This document shows, piece by piece, positions 1-8,056 of a stretch of DNA of 64,000 nucleotides. Position 1 is the stretch's first letter. Every line of letters begins with the position of its first letter. The stretch comes from JAVBMJ01 sp031551275 (GTDB taxonomy: Bacteria; Bacteroidota; Bacteroidia; Bacteroidales; Rikenellaceae), in assembly GCA_031551275.1 (NCBI GenBank), contig JAVBNX010000001.1, positions 124,001 to 188,000 of the forward strand. The letters are read 5' to 3'. Under the pieces are notes generated by a model. That model saw nothing but the letters and a program-made list of their open reading frames with translations. It was not told the DNA's origin and did not search any database. Position numbers and translations under genes: made by a program.

Positions 1-66
1 AATCTTTGCCACTGGTCCTTGGGACTGGGAAGGCGCCCGGACAGGAACGAGTCAGAAGACCTGCCT
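1..66 (+). promoter_or_regulatory. Cobalamin riboswitch, 3' portion (5' end outside window)
   Basis: Three conserved blocks of the B12 riboswitch appear in the right order: GCCACTG (8-14), GGGAAGG (27-33) and the B12 box AGTCAGAAGACCTGCC (50-65). The 5' half of the aptamer lies before base 1, so the fold cannot be completed here. It sits about 140 bases upstream of a DUF4465 lipoprotein gene on the same strand, the normal arrangement for B12-repressed uptake genes in Bacteroidota. Confidence 0.9.
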
Positions 67-70
67 TACA

Positions 71-86
71 AAAACCAATTGGTTTT
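71..86. repeat. Perfect 16-base palindrome after the riboswitch
   Basis: AAAACCAATTGGTTTT is a perfect inverted repeat starting five bases after the B12 box. In RNA it could form a short hairpin with a minimal loop and act as part of the expression platform (the 3' loop element), or be a protein-binding dyad. No terminator-type U-run follows it directly. Confidence 0.45.
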
Positions 87-204
87 GCAGCCTACGGCGA
101 ATGGGCGGGGAACGACTGATGTTTTACCAGTTTTGGACCTTGATCTTTTCGCCCGGTTGTAAGGCCGTAAAAAACTTTTTTTAACAACTTACAACCAACA
201 AAAA

Positions 205-1038
205 ATGAAAAGATTTTCAATGATCCTGTGCAGCGCGGCTTTGCTCGCGGCGCTGGCATCCTGCACCAAAGACGGCGAGGACGATCCGGGATTGATCGTC
301 GTCGGGTTCGAGAACGTGCCTGCAACCTTTCTGGCCCCCGACAAGGGCGGCTCCAGCCTCTACGACACGGCGGGCGACGGCCAGTATTTCGGCTATTACG
401 ACCAGTTGAGCGGGCTGGAATTCAACATCAACACCGAGGATCCTTACGGAGGGGACGGGATCAGCATCTACAACGGCGGGGTGTTTATTTCGCAATGGAA
501 CGATTTGACGGGCAACACCTTCTCCAACCAGTGTAGCGCATGGTACGCCGACCCTGCCACGGGTTTCGGGGGGCACAACGGCTCGAAGACCTTCGCGGTG
601 GGCTATGGCACCAACGTGGAGGGTGAGTTTTTCAGCGCGGACACCCGCTCCTCGATCCGTTTCCGCAACACGGCCACCGAGCGCGTGTTCGACCACCTCT
701 GGGTGGCCAACGCGACCTATACAGCGCTCAACATCAAGGACGGCAGTACGGGCGACTTCCCCATTCCGGCGTACAGCCACGACAACCAGGATTGGTTCAA
801 ACTCGTCGTCGAAGGCATCGACAAGGAGGGGAATCCGACAGGCACCGTCGAGCACTACCTGGCCGATTACCGCACGGCTTCCGCCCCGGGTGTAATCGCT
901 GGTTGGAACAAGGTCGACCTTAAACCCCTGGGGGCGGTCAACAAGCTCCGGTTCGACGTACAGGGCTCGGACGACAACGGCTACGGGACCTCGCAGCCCG
1001 GCTATTTTTGTATGGACGACATCGCCCTCGCCAAATAG
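205..1038 (+). CDS. DUF4465 surface lipoprotein, probable cobalamin-binding (BtuH-like)
   Basis: This is a 277-residue secreted lipoprotein. The N-terminus has a short basic region, a hydrophobic stretch and a lipobox ending at Cys20 (LAALASC), so it should be anchored in the outer membrane. The body carries the FENV start, Trp/Gly-rich strands and the GS-K-F-VGYG segment typical of DUF4465 beta-sandwich proteins. Proteins of this family occur in Bacteroidota B12-uptake loci, and at least one surface B12-binding family (BtuH) has this kind of context; the exact family equivalence is from memory. The riboswitch upstream supports a role in capturing corrinoids for a BtuB/BtuG-type transporter that is not in the window. 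Its TAG stop abuts the stop of the convergent pyruvate oxidase gene with no spacer. The function is inferred mainly from the riboswitch. Confidence 0.8.
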   Translation: MKRFSMILCSAALLAALASCTKDGEDDPGLIVVGFENVPATFLAPDKGGSSLYDTAGDGQYFGYYDQLSGLEFNINTEDPYGGDGISIYNGGVFISQWNDLTGNTFSNQCSAWYADPATGFGGHNGSKTFAVGYGTNVEGEFFSADTRSSIRFRNTATERVFDHLWVANATYTALNIKDGSTGDFPIPAYSHDNQDWFKLVVEGIDKEGNPTGTVEHYLADYRTASAPGVIAGWNKVDLKPLGAVNKLRFDVQGSDDNGYGTSQPGYFCMDDIALAK

Positions 1039-2754
1039 CTACTTCAACAACTCCTTGAGCAGCGGCATCTGCCCGACCCGGTAACGGGCCTTGAAGGCTT
1101 CCACCTGCTCTTCGGTATAGAGATCGGTATCGAGCTTCATCGCTTCGGCGGGGAACGGGCGCTCGTTACCGATCTTTACGTCGATTACCACCGGGACCGC
1201 GCTCTGTTTGGCCTGGTCGAAGGCCTGCTGCAACTCTTCCGCGCGGGTTACGGTAAAGCCTTTCGCGCCCATCGCCCGCCCGATCGCCGCGTAGTCGGCC
1301 GGGGCAAGGTCGACCCCGAATTTGGGTTGGCCGGTCTCCTCCTGCTCGGCATCGATAAAGGCGAGCGAATCGTTCGAGAAAACGATGTTGATCACGGGCA
1401 GCTTGTAACGCACCTGGGTGATGATGTCCTGCATTACCATGGCGAAGGCGCCATCCCCGCTCAGGGTAAAGACCTGCCGCTCGGGGAAGCTCAGTTTGGC
1501 CGCAATGCCGCCCGGCACGCCGTAGCCCATCGTGGCGAAGAGGCCCGAGGTGGAAAACCTCTGTCGGCCGTTCATTTGAAGCAGCCTGACGGCCAGGATG
1601 GTCGTGTTGCCCACGTCGGTCATGAAGATCGCGTCGTTTTCGGCGATGCGGTTGATGTGCGCGAAAACAGGCTCGGGGCGCAGGGGTTGGCCGTTATCCG
1701 TTTCGAAGCCCTTTTGCCAGCGCAGCCAGTTTTGGCGGTTGGCTGTGAGCCAGGGGGTCGGGGCGATCTTCTTTCCGGCGGCGGTCATCGCGCCCAGGGC
1801 CTCTCCCGCATCGGCGAGGAGGACGGCATCGGCCTTGTGGCGTTTGCCTAAACGCGACGCGTCGGTATCGATCTGGATGAATTTGGCCTGCGGCGGGAAA
1901 AAGAACTTGGCGAAGGGGAAGTTGCTGCCGGCAAAGACGATCAGGTCGGACATGGGCAACGCCTCGTTGGCCGGTTTGGTGGACAAACGGCCCGCCGTGC
2001 CCAGGAAGTTTTCGGTATCGTCGGGGATAATCCCTTTGGCCAATACCGAGAGTACGACGGGCATGGAGAAGTGCTCCGAGAAGGCCAGTACCTCTTTCAT
2101 CGCCCCGCGTGCGCCCTGCCCCACGTAGAGCACGGGGCGTTGGGCCTTGGCGATCAACTCCACGGCGGTTTTTATCTCTTCGGGGGCGGGGGCGGGTGAT
2201 CCCGTCCGGTGGCTTTTAGCCGATGAATAGTCGCGGGCGGGAATATCCCGGAAGCCGAAATCGACCGGGATGGTTACCACGGCCACGCCTTTGTATTGGT
2301 GGGCCCGGCGGATCGCCTCGTCCACGACCGAGGGCAGGCTCTCGGGGGTCATCACCGTGCGGTTATAGACGCTCACGTCCGCCATCATGGGGTTTTCGTT
2401 CATCTCCTGAAACCCGTCGGCGTTCATCGCGGTCGAGGCGACCTGCCCGATCAGGGCCAGCACGGGCACACGGTCCATCTGCGCGTCGTACAGCCCGTTG
2501 AACAGGTGGGTGGCCCCCGGGCCCGCCGAACCGAAGCAGACCCCGATCCTGCCGGTCAACTTGGCGTCGGCCGCCGCCGCCATCGCACCCACCTCCTCGT
2601 GGCGCACCTGAATGTAACGGATCGACGAACGCTTCTCGTAGAGCGCGTCCATCACCGAATTGATCGATCCGCCGGGGATGCCGTAGAGATGATCCACGCC
2701 CCAGCTCTGAAGAACCTCGAGCATCGCAATGCCCGATTTGACCGTTTTTTCCAT
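1039..2754 (-). CDS. poxB: Pyruvate oxidase, thiamine-diphosphate-dependent
   Basis: This 571-residue enzyme has the three-domain plan of the ThDP-dependent pyruvate oxidase / acetolactate synthase superfamily. The N-terminal PYR domain carries the catalytic Glu in RHEEVGA (about residues 51-57). The middle domain binds FAD. The C-terminal PP domain has the ThDP/Mg motif GDGAF (about 433-437), ending at an ND pair about 26 residues later. The opening VLQSWGVDHLYGIPGGSIN and the overall length resemble SpxB/Pox proteins, which oxidise pyruvate to acetyl-phosphate or acetate, CO2 and H2O2. A quinone-linked PoxB-type reaction cannot be excluded, because the electron acceptor is not readable from the sequence. 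It is a single-gene unit, divergent from the sigma factor across a 143-base AT-rich gap. An O2-using enzyme is unexpected beside hydrogenase genes. Confidence 0.85.
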   Translation of the reverse strand: MEKTVKSGIAMLEVLQSWGVDHLYGIPGGSINSVMDALYEKRSSIRYIQVRHEEVGAMAAAADAKLTGRIGVCFGSAGPGATHLFNGLYDAQMDRVPVLALIGQVASTAMNADGFQEMNENPMMADVSVYNRTVMTPESLPSVVDEAIRRAHQYKGVAVVTIPVDFGFRDIPARDYSSAKSHRTGSPAPAPEEIKTAVELIAKAQRPVLYVGQGARGAMKEVLAFSEHFSMPVVLSVLAKGIIPDDTENFLGTAGRLSTKPANEALPMSDLIVFAGSNFPFAKFFFPPQAKFIQIDTDASRLGKRHKADAVLLADAGEALGAMTAAGKKIAPTPWLTANRQNWLRWQKGFETDNGQPLRPEPVFAHINRIAENDAIFMTDVGNTTILAVRLLQMNGRQRFSTSGLFATMGYGVPGGIAAKLSFPERQVFTLSGDGAFAMVMQDIITQVRYKLPVINIVFSNDSLAFIDAEQEETGQPKFGVDLAPADYAAIGRAMGAKGFTVTRAEELQQAFDQAKQSAVPVVIDVKIGNERPFPAEAMKLDTDLYTEEQVEAFKARYRVGQMPLLKELLK

Positions 2755-2828
2755 ACAATTTTAATGATTAATTAACGCTCCTGTATCAAAAAGGATGCTA
2801 AACATTTGAAACATCTTTTTCGGCGGGA

Positions 2829-2861
2829 TTTGATCTTTTGAAGACAATTTTATTACATTTA
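2829..2861 (+). promoter_or_regulatory. Candidate promoter of the ECF sigma gene
   Basis: TTTG (2829-2832), 21 bases, then TACATTTA (2854-2861) fits the Bacteroides -33/-7 pattern except for the last base. It lies 36 bases before the sigma-factor start codon. Confidence 0.5.
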
Positions 2862-2897
2862 CAAAAATTATGAGCCAACAGATCCCGGAAACGAACT

Positions 2898-3455
2898 ATG
2901 AACACCGATGAAAAAGCGTTGATCCAGAAGCTGAACCAGGGGGATCAGATGGCTTTCGAATTGCTATTTTACCGTTACAGGGGGAAGGTTTACAATTTTC
3001 TGAAAAACTCCCTGCCCCGGCAGGCCGACGCCGAGGGGGTGCTCCACGAAATTTTCCTGCGGATATGGATCGCGCGCGAGCGCATCGACCCGGAGCAATC
3101 GTTCTCCTCCTATATCTTCCGCATCGCGCGCAACCTGGTCATCGACCATTTGCGCAGCCACGTCAACCGGATGACTCCTATTAAAGAGGAGGCGCTGTTT
3201 ACCGTGGACAGCACGACCGACGCGTCGAGGATCGCCGAAGAGGGGCAACTCGACGAATGGCTGAATGAAAACCTCAAAAAGCTGCCCGAGCAACGCAGGC
3301 GCGTCTTTATCATGAGCCGCATGGAGGGCCTCTCCTACAAACAGATCGCCGAGAAACTCGATATCACCGAGAATACCGTGGACACGCAGATCCGCAGGGC
3401 GCTGGTCTTCCTGCGCGAAGAGATAAAAAAACTGCGGCTTTTTCTCCTTTTTTAG
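2898..3455 (+). CDS. ECF-type RNA polymerase sigma-70 factor (Bacteroidetes family)
   Basis: This 185-residue protein has only sigma regions 2 and 4. Region 2 spans about residues 20-90 (LLFYRYRGKVYNFLK, then EIFLRIWIAR). Region 4 spans about 125-180, with a helix-turn-helix in LSYKQIAEKLDITENTVDT. This is the compact ECF type found beside FecR anti-sigma genes in Bacteroidota glycan loci. The next genes are a FecR-like anti-sigma and a SusC with an STN domain, so it is predicted to be released when the SusC binds its glycan and then to transcribe the susCD operon and possibly the enzymes behind it. The start at 2898 puts the first helix at the usual distance from the N-terminus. Confidence 0.93.
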   Translation: MNTDEKALIQKLNQGDQMAFELLFYRYRGKVYNFLKNSLPRQADAEGVLHEIFLRIWIARERIDPEQSFSSYIFRIARNLVIDHLRSHVNRMTPIKEEALFTVDSTTDASRIAEEGQLDEWLNENLKKLPEQRRRVFIMSRMEGLSYKQIAEKLDITENTVDTQIRRALVFLREEIKKLRLFLLF

Positions 3456-3531
3456 ATTTTTTTAACGGCTTTGTCACGGAAGGGCATCCCCCTTTCCGTA
3501 TGTATTGTTGTAACCCATATTGCGGCAAAGG

Positions 3532-4527
3532 ATGAAGTCTGTTTTACATATACTCGACCGGTTGATCTCAGGTGCCGACCTGGGAGCCGGAGAGCTCGCC
3601 CAACTCAAAGAGCTGTTGTCCACCCCCGAAGGGCGCCATCTGCTCGAACCCTGGCTGGCGGCCAAATGGGAGAAGGCCTCCGGGGCCGACGTAGAGCTCA
3701 AATACGACCTGCTGCACGAAAAGATCGCCAATTACGAGACTTCCCTCGCATCGAAGAAGATAAGCCCTGTGCGCCGCTTCCTGCACCAATACCAGCGCGT
3801 CGCGGCGATCCTGTTGATCCCCGCGTTGCTGGTCCCGGCCATTATGTTGTTCAGCCTGGCGGGAGACGAGCGCGTCTACACGGCCGAGGCCCCCTGGGGC
3901 GAGAAAGCGCGGGTAGAGCTGCCCGACGGCAGCAAGGTGCTTTTGAACGCCGGGTCGAAGATCAGCTACACCTCCGGATTCGACCGCAAGGACCGCCGGA
4001 TCTCCCTCTCGGGCGAGGCCTACTTCGAGGTGGAGAAGAACAAAGGGAAGCCCTTTATCGTGAGCACGCCCCACCTCGACGTAACGGTAACCGGGACAAA
4101 ATTCAACGTCAACGCCTACGAGGATGAGCCCTCGGTAATCGCATCGCTGGTCGAGGGCGGCGTGAAGGTAACCACGGTAAAGAGCAGGTTTACCTACGAT
4201 TTGACCCCCGGGCGCTCGCTGGTGCTGTCCAAGGCGTCGGGCGAGATCTCCTTCGTGCCCCTGGACCAGAACGTATCGCTGGCCTGGAAGGACAACCGCC
4301 TGGTCTTCGTCCACGACGACATCGCGTCACTGGCCAAAAAGATCGAAAAATGGTACGGCGTAGCGGTAAACTACGACCCCAAACAGTTTGAAGGCAGCAG
4401 GTTCAACGTCAGGCTGATGGAGGGCGAAAGGCTGGACAACCTGCTGGATATCATCGAACAGGCGCTCAACGCGCGCTGCACGATAAAAGACGATACATTG
4501 ATCATTTCAAGGAAAAAACCGACCTGA
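3532..4527 (+). CDS. FecR-family anti-sigma factor
   Basis: This 331-residue inner-membrane anti-sigma factor has a cytoplasmic N-terminal part that should bind the ECF factor (about 1-85), one membrane helix (about 90-112) and a periplasmic FecR domain (about 115-205, with AEAPWGEKARVELPDGSKV and LSGEAYFEV). It ends in a DUF4974/STN-like C-terminal domain (about 250-325). The ATG at 3532 is preferred over an in-frame TTG twelve bases upstream. It follows the sigma gene by 76 bases and precedes the STN-containing SusC. The DUF4974 domain is the expected docking site for the SusC STN domain, forming the relay from outer membrane to cytoplasm. Confidence 0.93.
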   Translation: MKSVLHILDRLISGADLGAGELAQLKELLSTPEGRHLLEPWLAAKWEKASGADVELKYDLLHEKIANYETSLASKKISPVRRFLHQYQRVAAILLIPALLVPAIMLFSLAGDERVYTAEAPWGEKARVELPDGSKVLLNAGSKISYTSGFDRKDRRISLSGEAYFEVEKNKGKPFIVSTPHLDVTVTGTKFNVNAYEDEPSVIASLVEGGVKVTTVKSRFTYDLTPGRSLVLSKASGEISFVPLDQNVSLAWKDNRLVFVHDDIASLAKKIEKWYGVAVNYDPKQFEGSRFNVRLMEGERLDNLLDIIEQALNARCTIKDDTLIISRKKPT

Positions 4528-4659
4528 CACGCTAACCTGAAAACCAGAAAGCCTATGTAAAAATTCCGCCTGAAAAAAAAACGAAGGAGGAAGCGCGCTA
4601 ACACTCCCTCCCCCTGATGAACTTTAATCTCTTACTCTCAATTAAAATTCATTGCGAAT

Positions 4660-7600
4660 ATGATAAAAAAATCGTCATTACGCAAATATCTGCCGATATT
4701 TTCGCTGTGTGCCATCCTGCTTTTCCCGGTTCTGGAGGCCAACGCCCAATCGCAGGTAGTAACGCTGAACCTCAAACAGGTTCCCCTGACCGACGTATTC
4801 AGCCGGATCGAGCAACAAACAGGCAGCAGCATCGCATACGATGTGGCCATTATTCCCAACATCAGGATCGACCTCTCGGTCAGGAATGAAAAAGTGGAAT
4901 CGGTGCTCGACAAGGCACTCTCCGGTACCGCTCTGACCTACCAGGTCAGGGGCAAGTACATCGTCATCTCCAAAAAAGCCGACGAGGCGCCGAGCCAGTT
5001 CCCGGTCTCGGGAAAGGTCTCCGACGCGACAGGCCCGCTGGCGGGCGTGACCGTCTTTATCAAAGGCAGCACCTCGGGCACGACGACCAACAGCAAAGGC
5101 GAATACAAACTCGACAAGGTTACCGTGTCGACCGTGCTGGTCTTCTCGTTCCTGGGCATGGAGACCCGCGAGGTTACCGTGGGCAACCGCCAGAAGATCG
5201 ACGTGGTCATGCGAAGCGACGTGCGCGAGATCGAGGAGATCGTGGTGAGCTACGGTACCCAGAAAAAGACCTCGCTGACCGCCTCGGTGGGCGTGATCAA
5301 GAGCGACAAACTCTACTCCAAGCCCGTGGCCGACGTGAGCTCCGCCCTGGCCGGGCAGATGGCCGGCCTGATTACCGCGCAGAGCACCGGCGAGGTGGGC
5401 GTGGACAAGACCGAGGTATTCATCCGGGGGATCGGGACGACCGGTTCGAGCAGCCCCCTTCTGATCGTCGACGGCGTGCAGAGGGGCGACATGAGCATGC
5501 TGGACGCCAACGCCATCGAGTCGATCTCGGTGCTGAAGGACGCGGCGGCCGTAGCCCCCTACGGGATGGCGGGCGCCAACGGCGTTATCCTGGTCAAGAC
5601 CAAGAGCGGGAGCAACTCCAAGCCCACGCTGACCTACAACGGGTACACGGGGTTTCAGAACCCGACCGTCAAGCCCGACCTTTTGAACTCCTACGACTAC
5701 GCGTCGATGATGAACGAGGCCGTGCGCAACTCCGACCCCACGGCAGCGCTGCCCTACGCCAACCCCGAGGGCTATTTGAAAACCATCCAAAGGGCTGTGG
5801 ACGCCGATTACGACCGCTACCCCAACAGCAACGCGTGGGATGAGATCTACCAGAAGAACTCGGTCATTACCAGCCACAACGTGGGCCTTTCGGGCGGTAA
5901 CGACGTGGTCAAATACTACATGGGGCTGGGCTACCTCTACCAGGACGGTATGTGGAAAAGCAAGGCCCACATGAACAAATACAACATGCTGCTCAACCTG
6001 GAGGCCAAGGCCACCAAGACCACCACGGTCAAACTCTCGTTGAACGGCAACATGCGCACCCTCGGATCGCCCGAGGCCAGCGAGTCCTACATTATGTCCT
6101 ACGTGTTGCAGTACAAGCCCGTCGACGCGTTCTACTACACCAACGGCCTGTTGGGCGCATCCAACGGCAAGAACCCGTACAGCATGACCCAGACCGGCAA
6201 CCGCCAGTATGAGGACATGAACATCTACACCCAGATCGCCGTGGAGCAAGAGCTTCCCTTCATCCCCGGACTGACCGCCAAGGGTATCTTCAGCTTCGAC
6301 CCCTCCAACGTATGGCAGAAAACCTGGGTGGAGCCCCCCTTGACCTACTACACGATCAACACGGGCGTGCTTCCCTACCAATACAACCCGGTCGCGTCGA
6401 CCGAGAAACCCAGGCTGACCGAGAGCCAGAACACCACCAAGGCCTACACCTTCCAGGCCATGCTGACCTACGCGCACACCTTCGCGCAGAAGCACTCCGT
6501 CTCCGCGCTGGCCGTTATGGAGTCGCGCCAGGTGGATTACCGCAACTTCGCCGCCGGGCGCACCAACTACGACCTGTACATCCCCGAACTGAGCATGGGT
6601 AACTCCAACACCTCGAACTGGAGCAACTCGGGCGGCTCGTCCAAGGCCACGCAGGTGGGTTACGTCTACCGCGTATCGTACGAGTACGACCACAAATACC
6701 TCCTGGAGACCTCCGGGCGCTACGACGGGCACTACTACTTCGCGCCGGGCAAGAAATTCGGCTTCTTCCCCGCCGTTTCGGCCGGGTGGAGGATCGGCGA
6801 GGAGCGTTTCATCAAGGACAACGCCGAATGGATCAGCAACCTCAAACTCCGCGCCTCGTGGGGCGAGTCGGGTAACCTGGCGGGCAAGCCCTTCCAGTAC
6901 TCCTCGGCGATGAACGTCTACGGAAGCGCCTACGTCTTCGACAAATACCTTTACCAGGGGGTGGCCGAAAGCCTCGAGCCCAACGTGAACATTACCTGGG
7001 AGAAGGCGCGCAAAGCCAACATCGGCCTCGACATGGGCGTGTGGGGCGACCACCTGACCCTGGAGACCGACTTCTTCTACGAGAAGCGCAAGAACATGCT
7101 GGTCAGCCCGCAGACCGTGGTCCCCATCGAGTACGGCATCGGGATCGCGCAGGAGAACGCGGGGATCATGGAAAACCGCGGCGTGGAGTTTACCCTGTCG
7201 GGCAACTACAAGTTCGCATCCGGTTTGCGCCTCGAGGGTAGTTTCAACTTTACCTACGCCAAGAACAAACTGTTGCAGATCTTCGAGAACCCCGTCACGC
7301 TGAACGACCCCAACCGCTCGCGCACCGGGCGTTCGTTGAACACCCCGTTCGGGCTGAAGGCCGAAAGGCTCTACCAGGAGTCGGACTTCGACGCCTACGG
7401 CAACCTGCTGCCCGACATCCCCTACTCGACCTACTCGACCGTGGCCCCGGGCGACATCAAGTGGGTGGACGTGAACGATGACGGCAAGATCGACGGATCG
7501 GACGAGACCTACCTGGGCTTCCCCAAGATCCCGCAGATACTCTACGGTTTCAACGCGAGGGCGTTCTACAAGGGCTTCGACGTGGGTATCCTCTTCCAGG

Positions 7601-8034
7601 GCGCAGCCCAGGCCACTTCGTTCATCGACGGCGGTTTGGCCTTCCCGTTCGTAGGGGGTGAAAATCCTCCCGTTGCGGCCAAAGACTACTGGACCCCCAC
7701 CAACACCGACGCCACCTACCCCAGGCTCTACGGCACGGGCGGCGGCAACAGCAACAACTACATCCGGGGCAACAACGACTGGTTCAAGCGCAGCGGAAGC
7801 TACCTGAGGCTCAAAAACATCGAGATCGGCTACACCCTTCCCCAGGCGATCGCCGAGAAGCTGACCATCCAGTCGCTGCGGGTATTCGTCTCGGGACAGA
7901 ACTTCCTTACTTTCAGTAAGCTGAAAGACTTCTACGACCCTGAGATGGGCCAGGTGGGCGGCGACGCCAACACACGCGGTTGGTACAGCCCCCAGCGCAA
8001 GGTCATGAGCGTGGGTTTGAACATTACTTTCTAA
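4660..8034 (+). CDS. susC: SusC/RagA TonB-linked outer-membrane transporter with STN signalling domain
   Basis: This 1124-residue TonB-dependent transporter imports the oligosaccharide bound by the SusD next to it. In order it has a signal peptide ending near residue 30 (LEANAQ), a secretin/TonB short N-terminal (STN) domain (about 32-105), a carboxypeptidase-D-regulatory-like domain (about 113-195, FPVSGKVSDATGPLAGVTV), a plug domain with the SusC signature (about 205-325, SSPLLIVDGV and ANGVILVKTKSG) and a 22-strand-type barrel ending in an aromatic (ITF). Transporters with STN domains signal to FecR anti-sigma factors, and that pair lies directly upstream. The SusD gene follows after 22 bases. 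The 132-base leader before this gene has a GGAGG/CCTCC complementarity but no clear promoter. Confidence 0.96.
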   Translation: MIKKSSLRKYLPIFSLCAILLFPVLEANAQSQVVTLNLKQVPLTDVFSRIEQQTGSSIAYDVAIIPNIRIDLSVRNEKVESVLDKALSGTALTYQVRGKYIVISKKADEAPSQFPVSGKVSDATGPLAGVTVFIKGSTSGTTTNSKGEYKLDKVTVSTVLVFSFLGMETREVTVGNRQKIDVVMRSDVREIEEIVVSYGTQKKTSLTASVGVIKSDKLYSKPVADVSSALAGQMAGLITAQSTGEVGVDKTEVFIRGIGTTGSSSPLLIVDGVQRGDMSMLDANAIESISVLKDAAAVAPYGMAGANGVILVKTKSGSNSKPTLTYNGYTGFQNPTVKPDLLNSYDYASMMNEAVRNSDPTAALPYANPEGYLKTIQRAVDADYDRYPNSNAWDEIYQKNSVITSHNVGLSGGNDVVKYYMGLGYLYQDGMWKSKAHMNKYNMLLNLEAKATKTTTVKLSLNGNMRTLGSPEASESYIMSYVLQYKPVDAFYYTNGLLGASNGKNPYSMTQTGNRQYEDMNIYTQIAVEQELPFIPGLTAKGIFSFDPSNVWQKTWVEPPLTYYTINTGVLPYQYNPVASTEKPRLTESQNTTKAYTFQAMLTYAHTFAQKHSVSALAVMESRQVDYRNFAAGRTNYDLYIPELSMGNSNTSNWSNSGGSSKATQVGYVYRVSYEYDHKYLLETSGRYDGHYYFAPGKKFGFFPAVSAGWRIGEERFIKDNAEWISNLKLRASWGESGNLAGKPFQYSSAMNVYGSAYVFDKYLYQGVAESLEPNVNITWEKARKANIGLDMGVWGDHLTLETDFFYEKRKNMLVSPQTVVPIEYGIGIAQENAGIMENRGVEFTLSGNYKFASGLRLEGSFNFTYAKNKLLQIFENPVTLNDPNRSRTGRSLNTPFGLKAERLYQESDFDAYGNLLPDIPYSTYSTVAPGDIKWVDVNDDGKIDGSDETYLGFPKIPQILYGFNARAFYKGFDVGILFQGAAQATSFIDGGLAFPFVGGENPPVAAKDYWTPTNTDATYPRLYGTGGGNSNNYIRGNNDWFKRSGSYLRLKNIEIGYTLPQAIAEKLTIQSLRVFVSGQNFLTFSKLKDFYDPEMGQVGGDANTRGWYSPQRKVMSVGLNITF

Positions 8035-8056
8035 CCTTTCTGAAAACAGGATACTT

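Noticed and set aside
2870..2911. Short upstream frame of 13 codons overlapping the sigma-factor start
   Set aside because: Could be a leader peptide, but it is short enough to occur by chance and shows no regulatory pattern.
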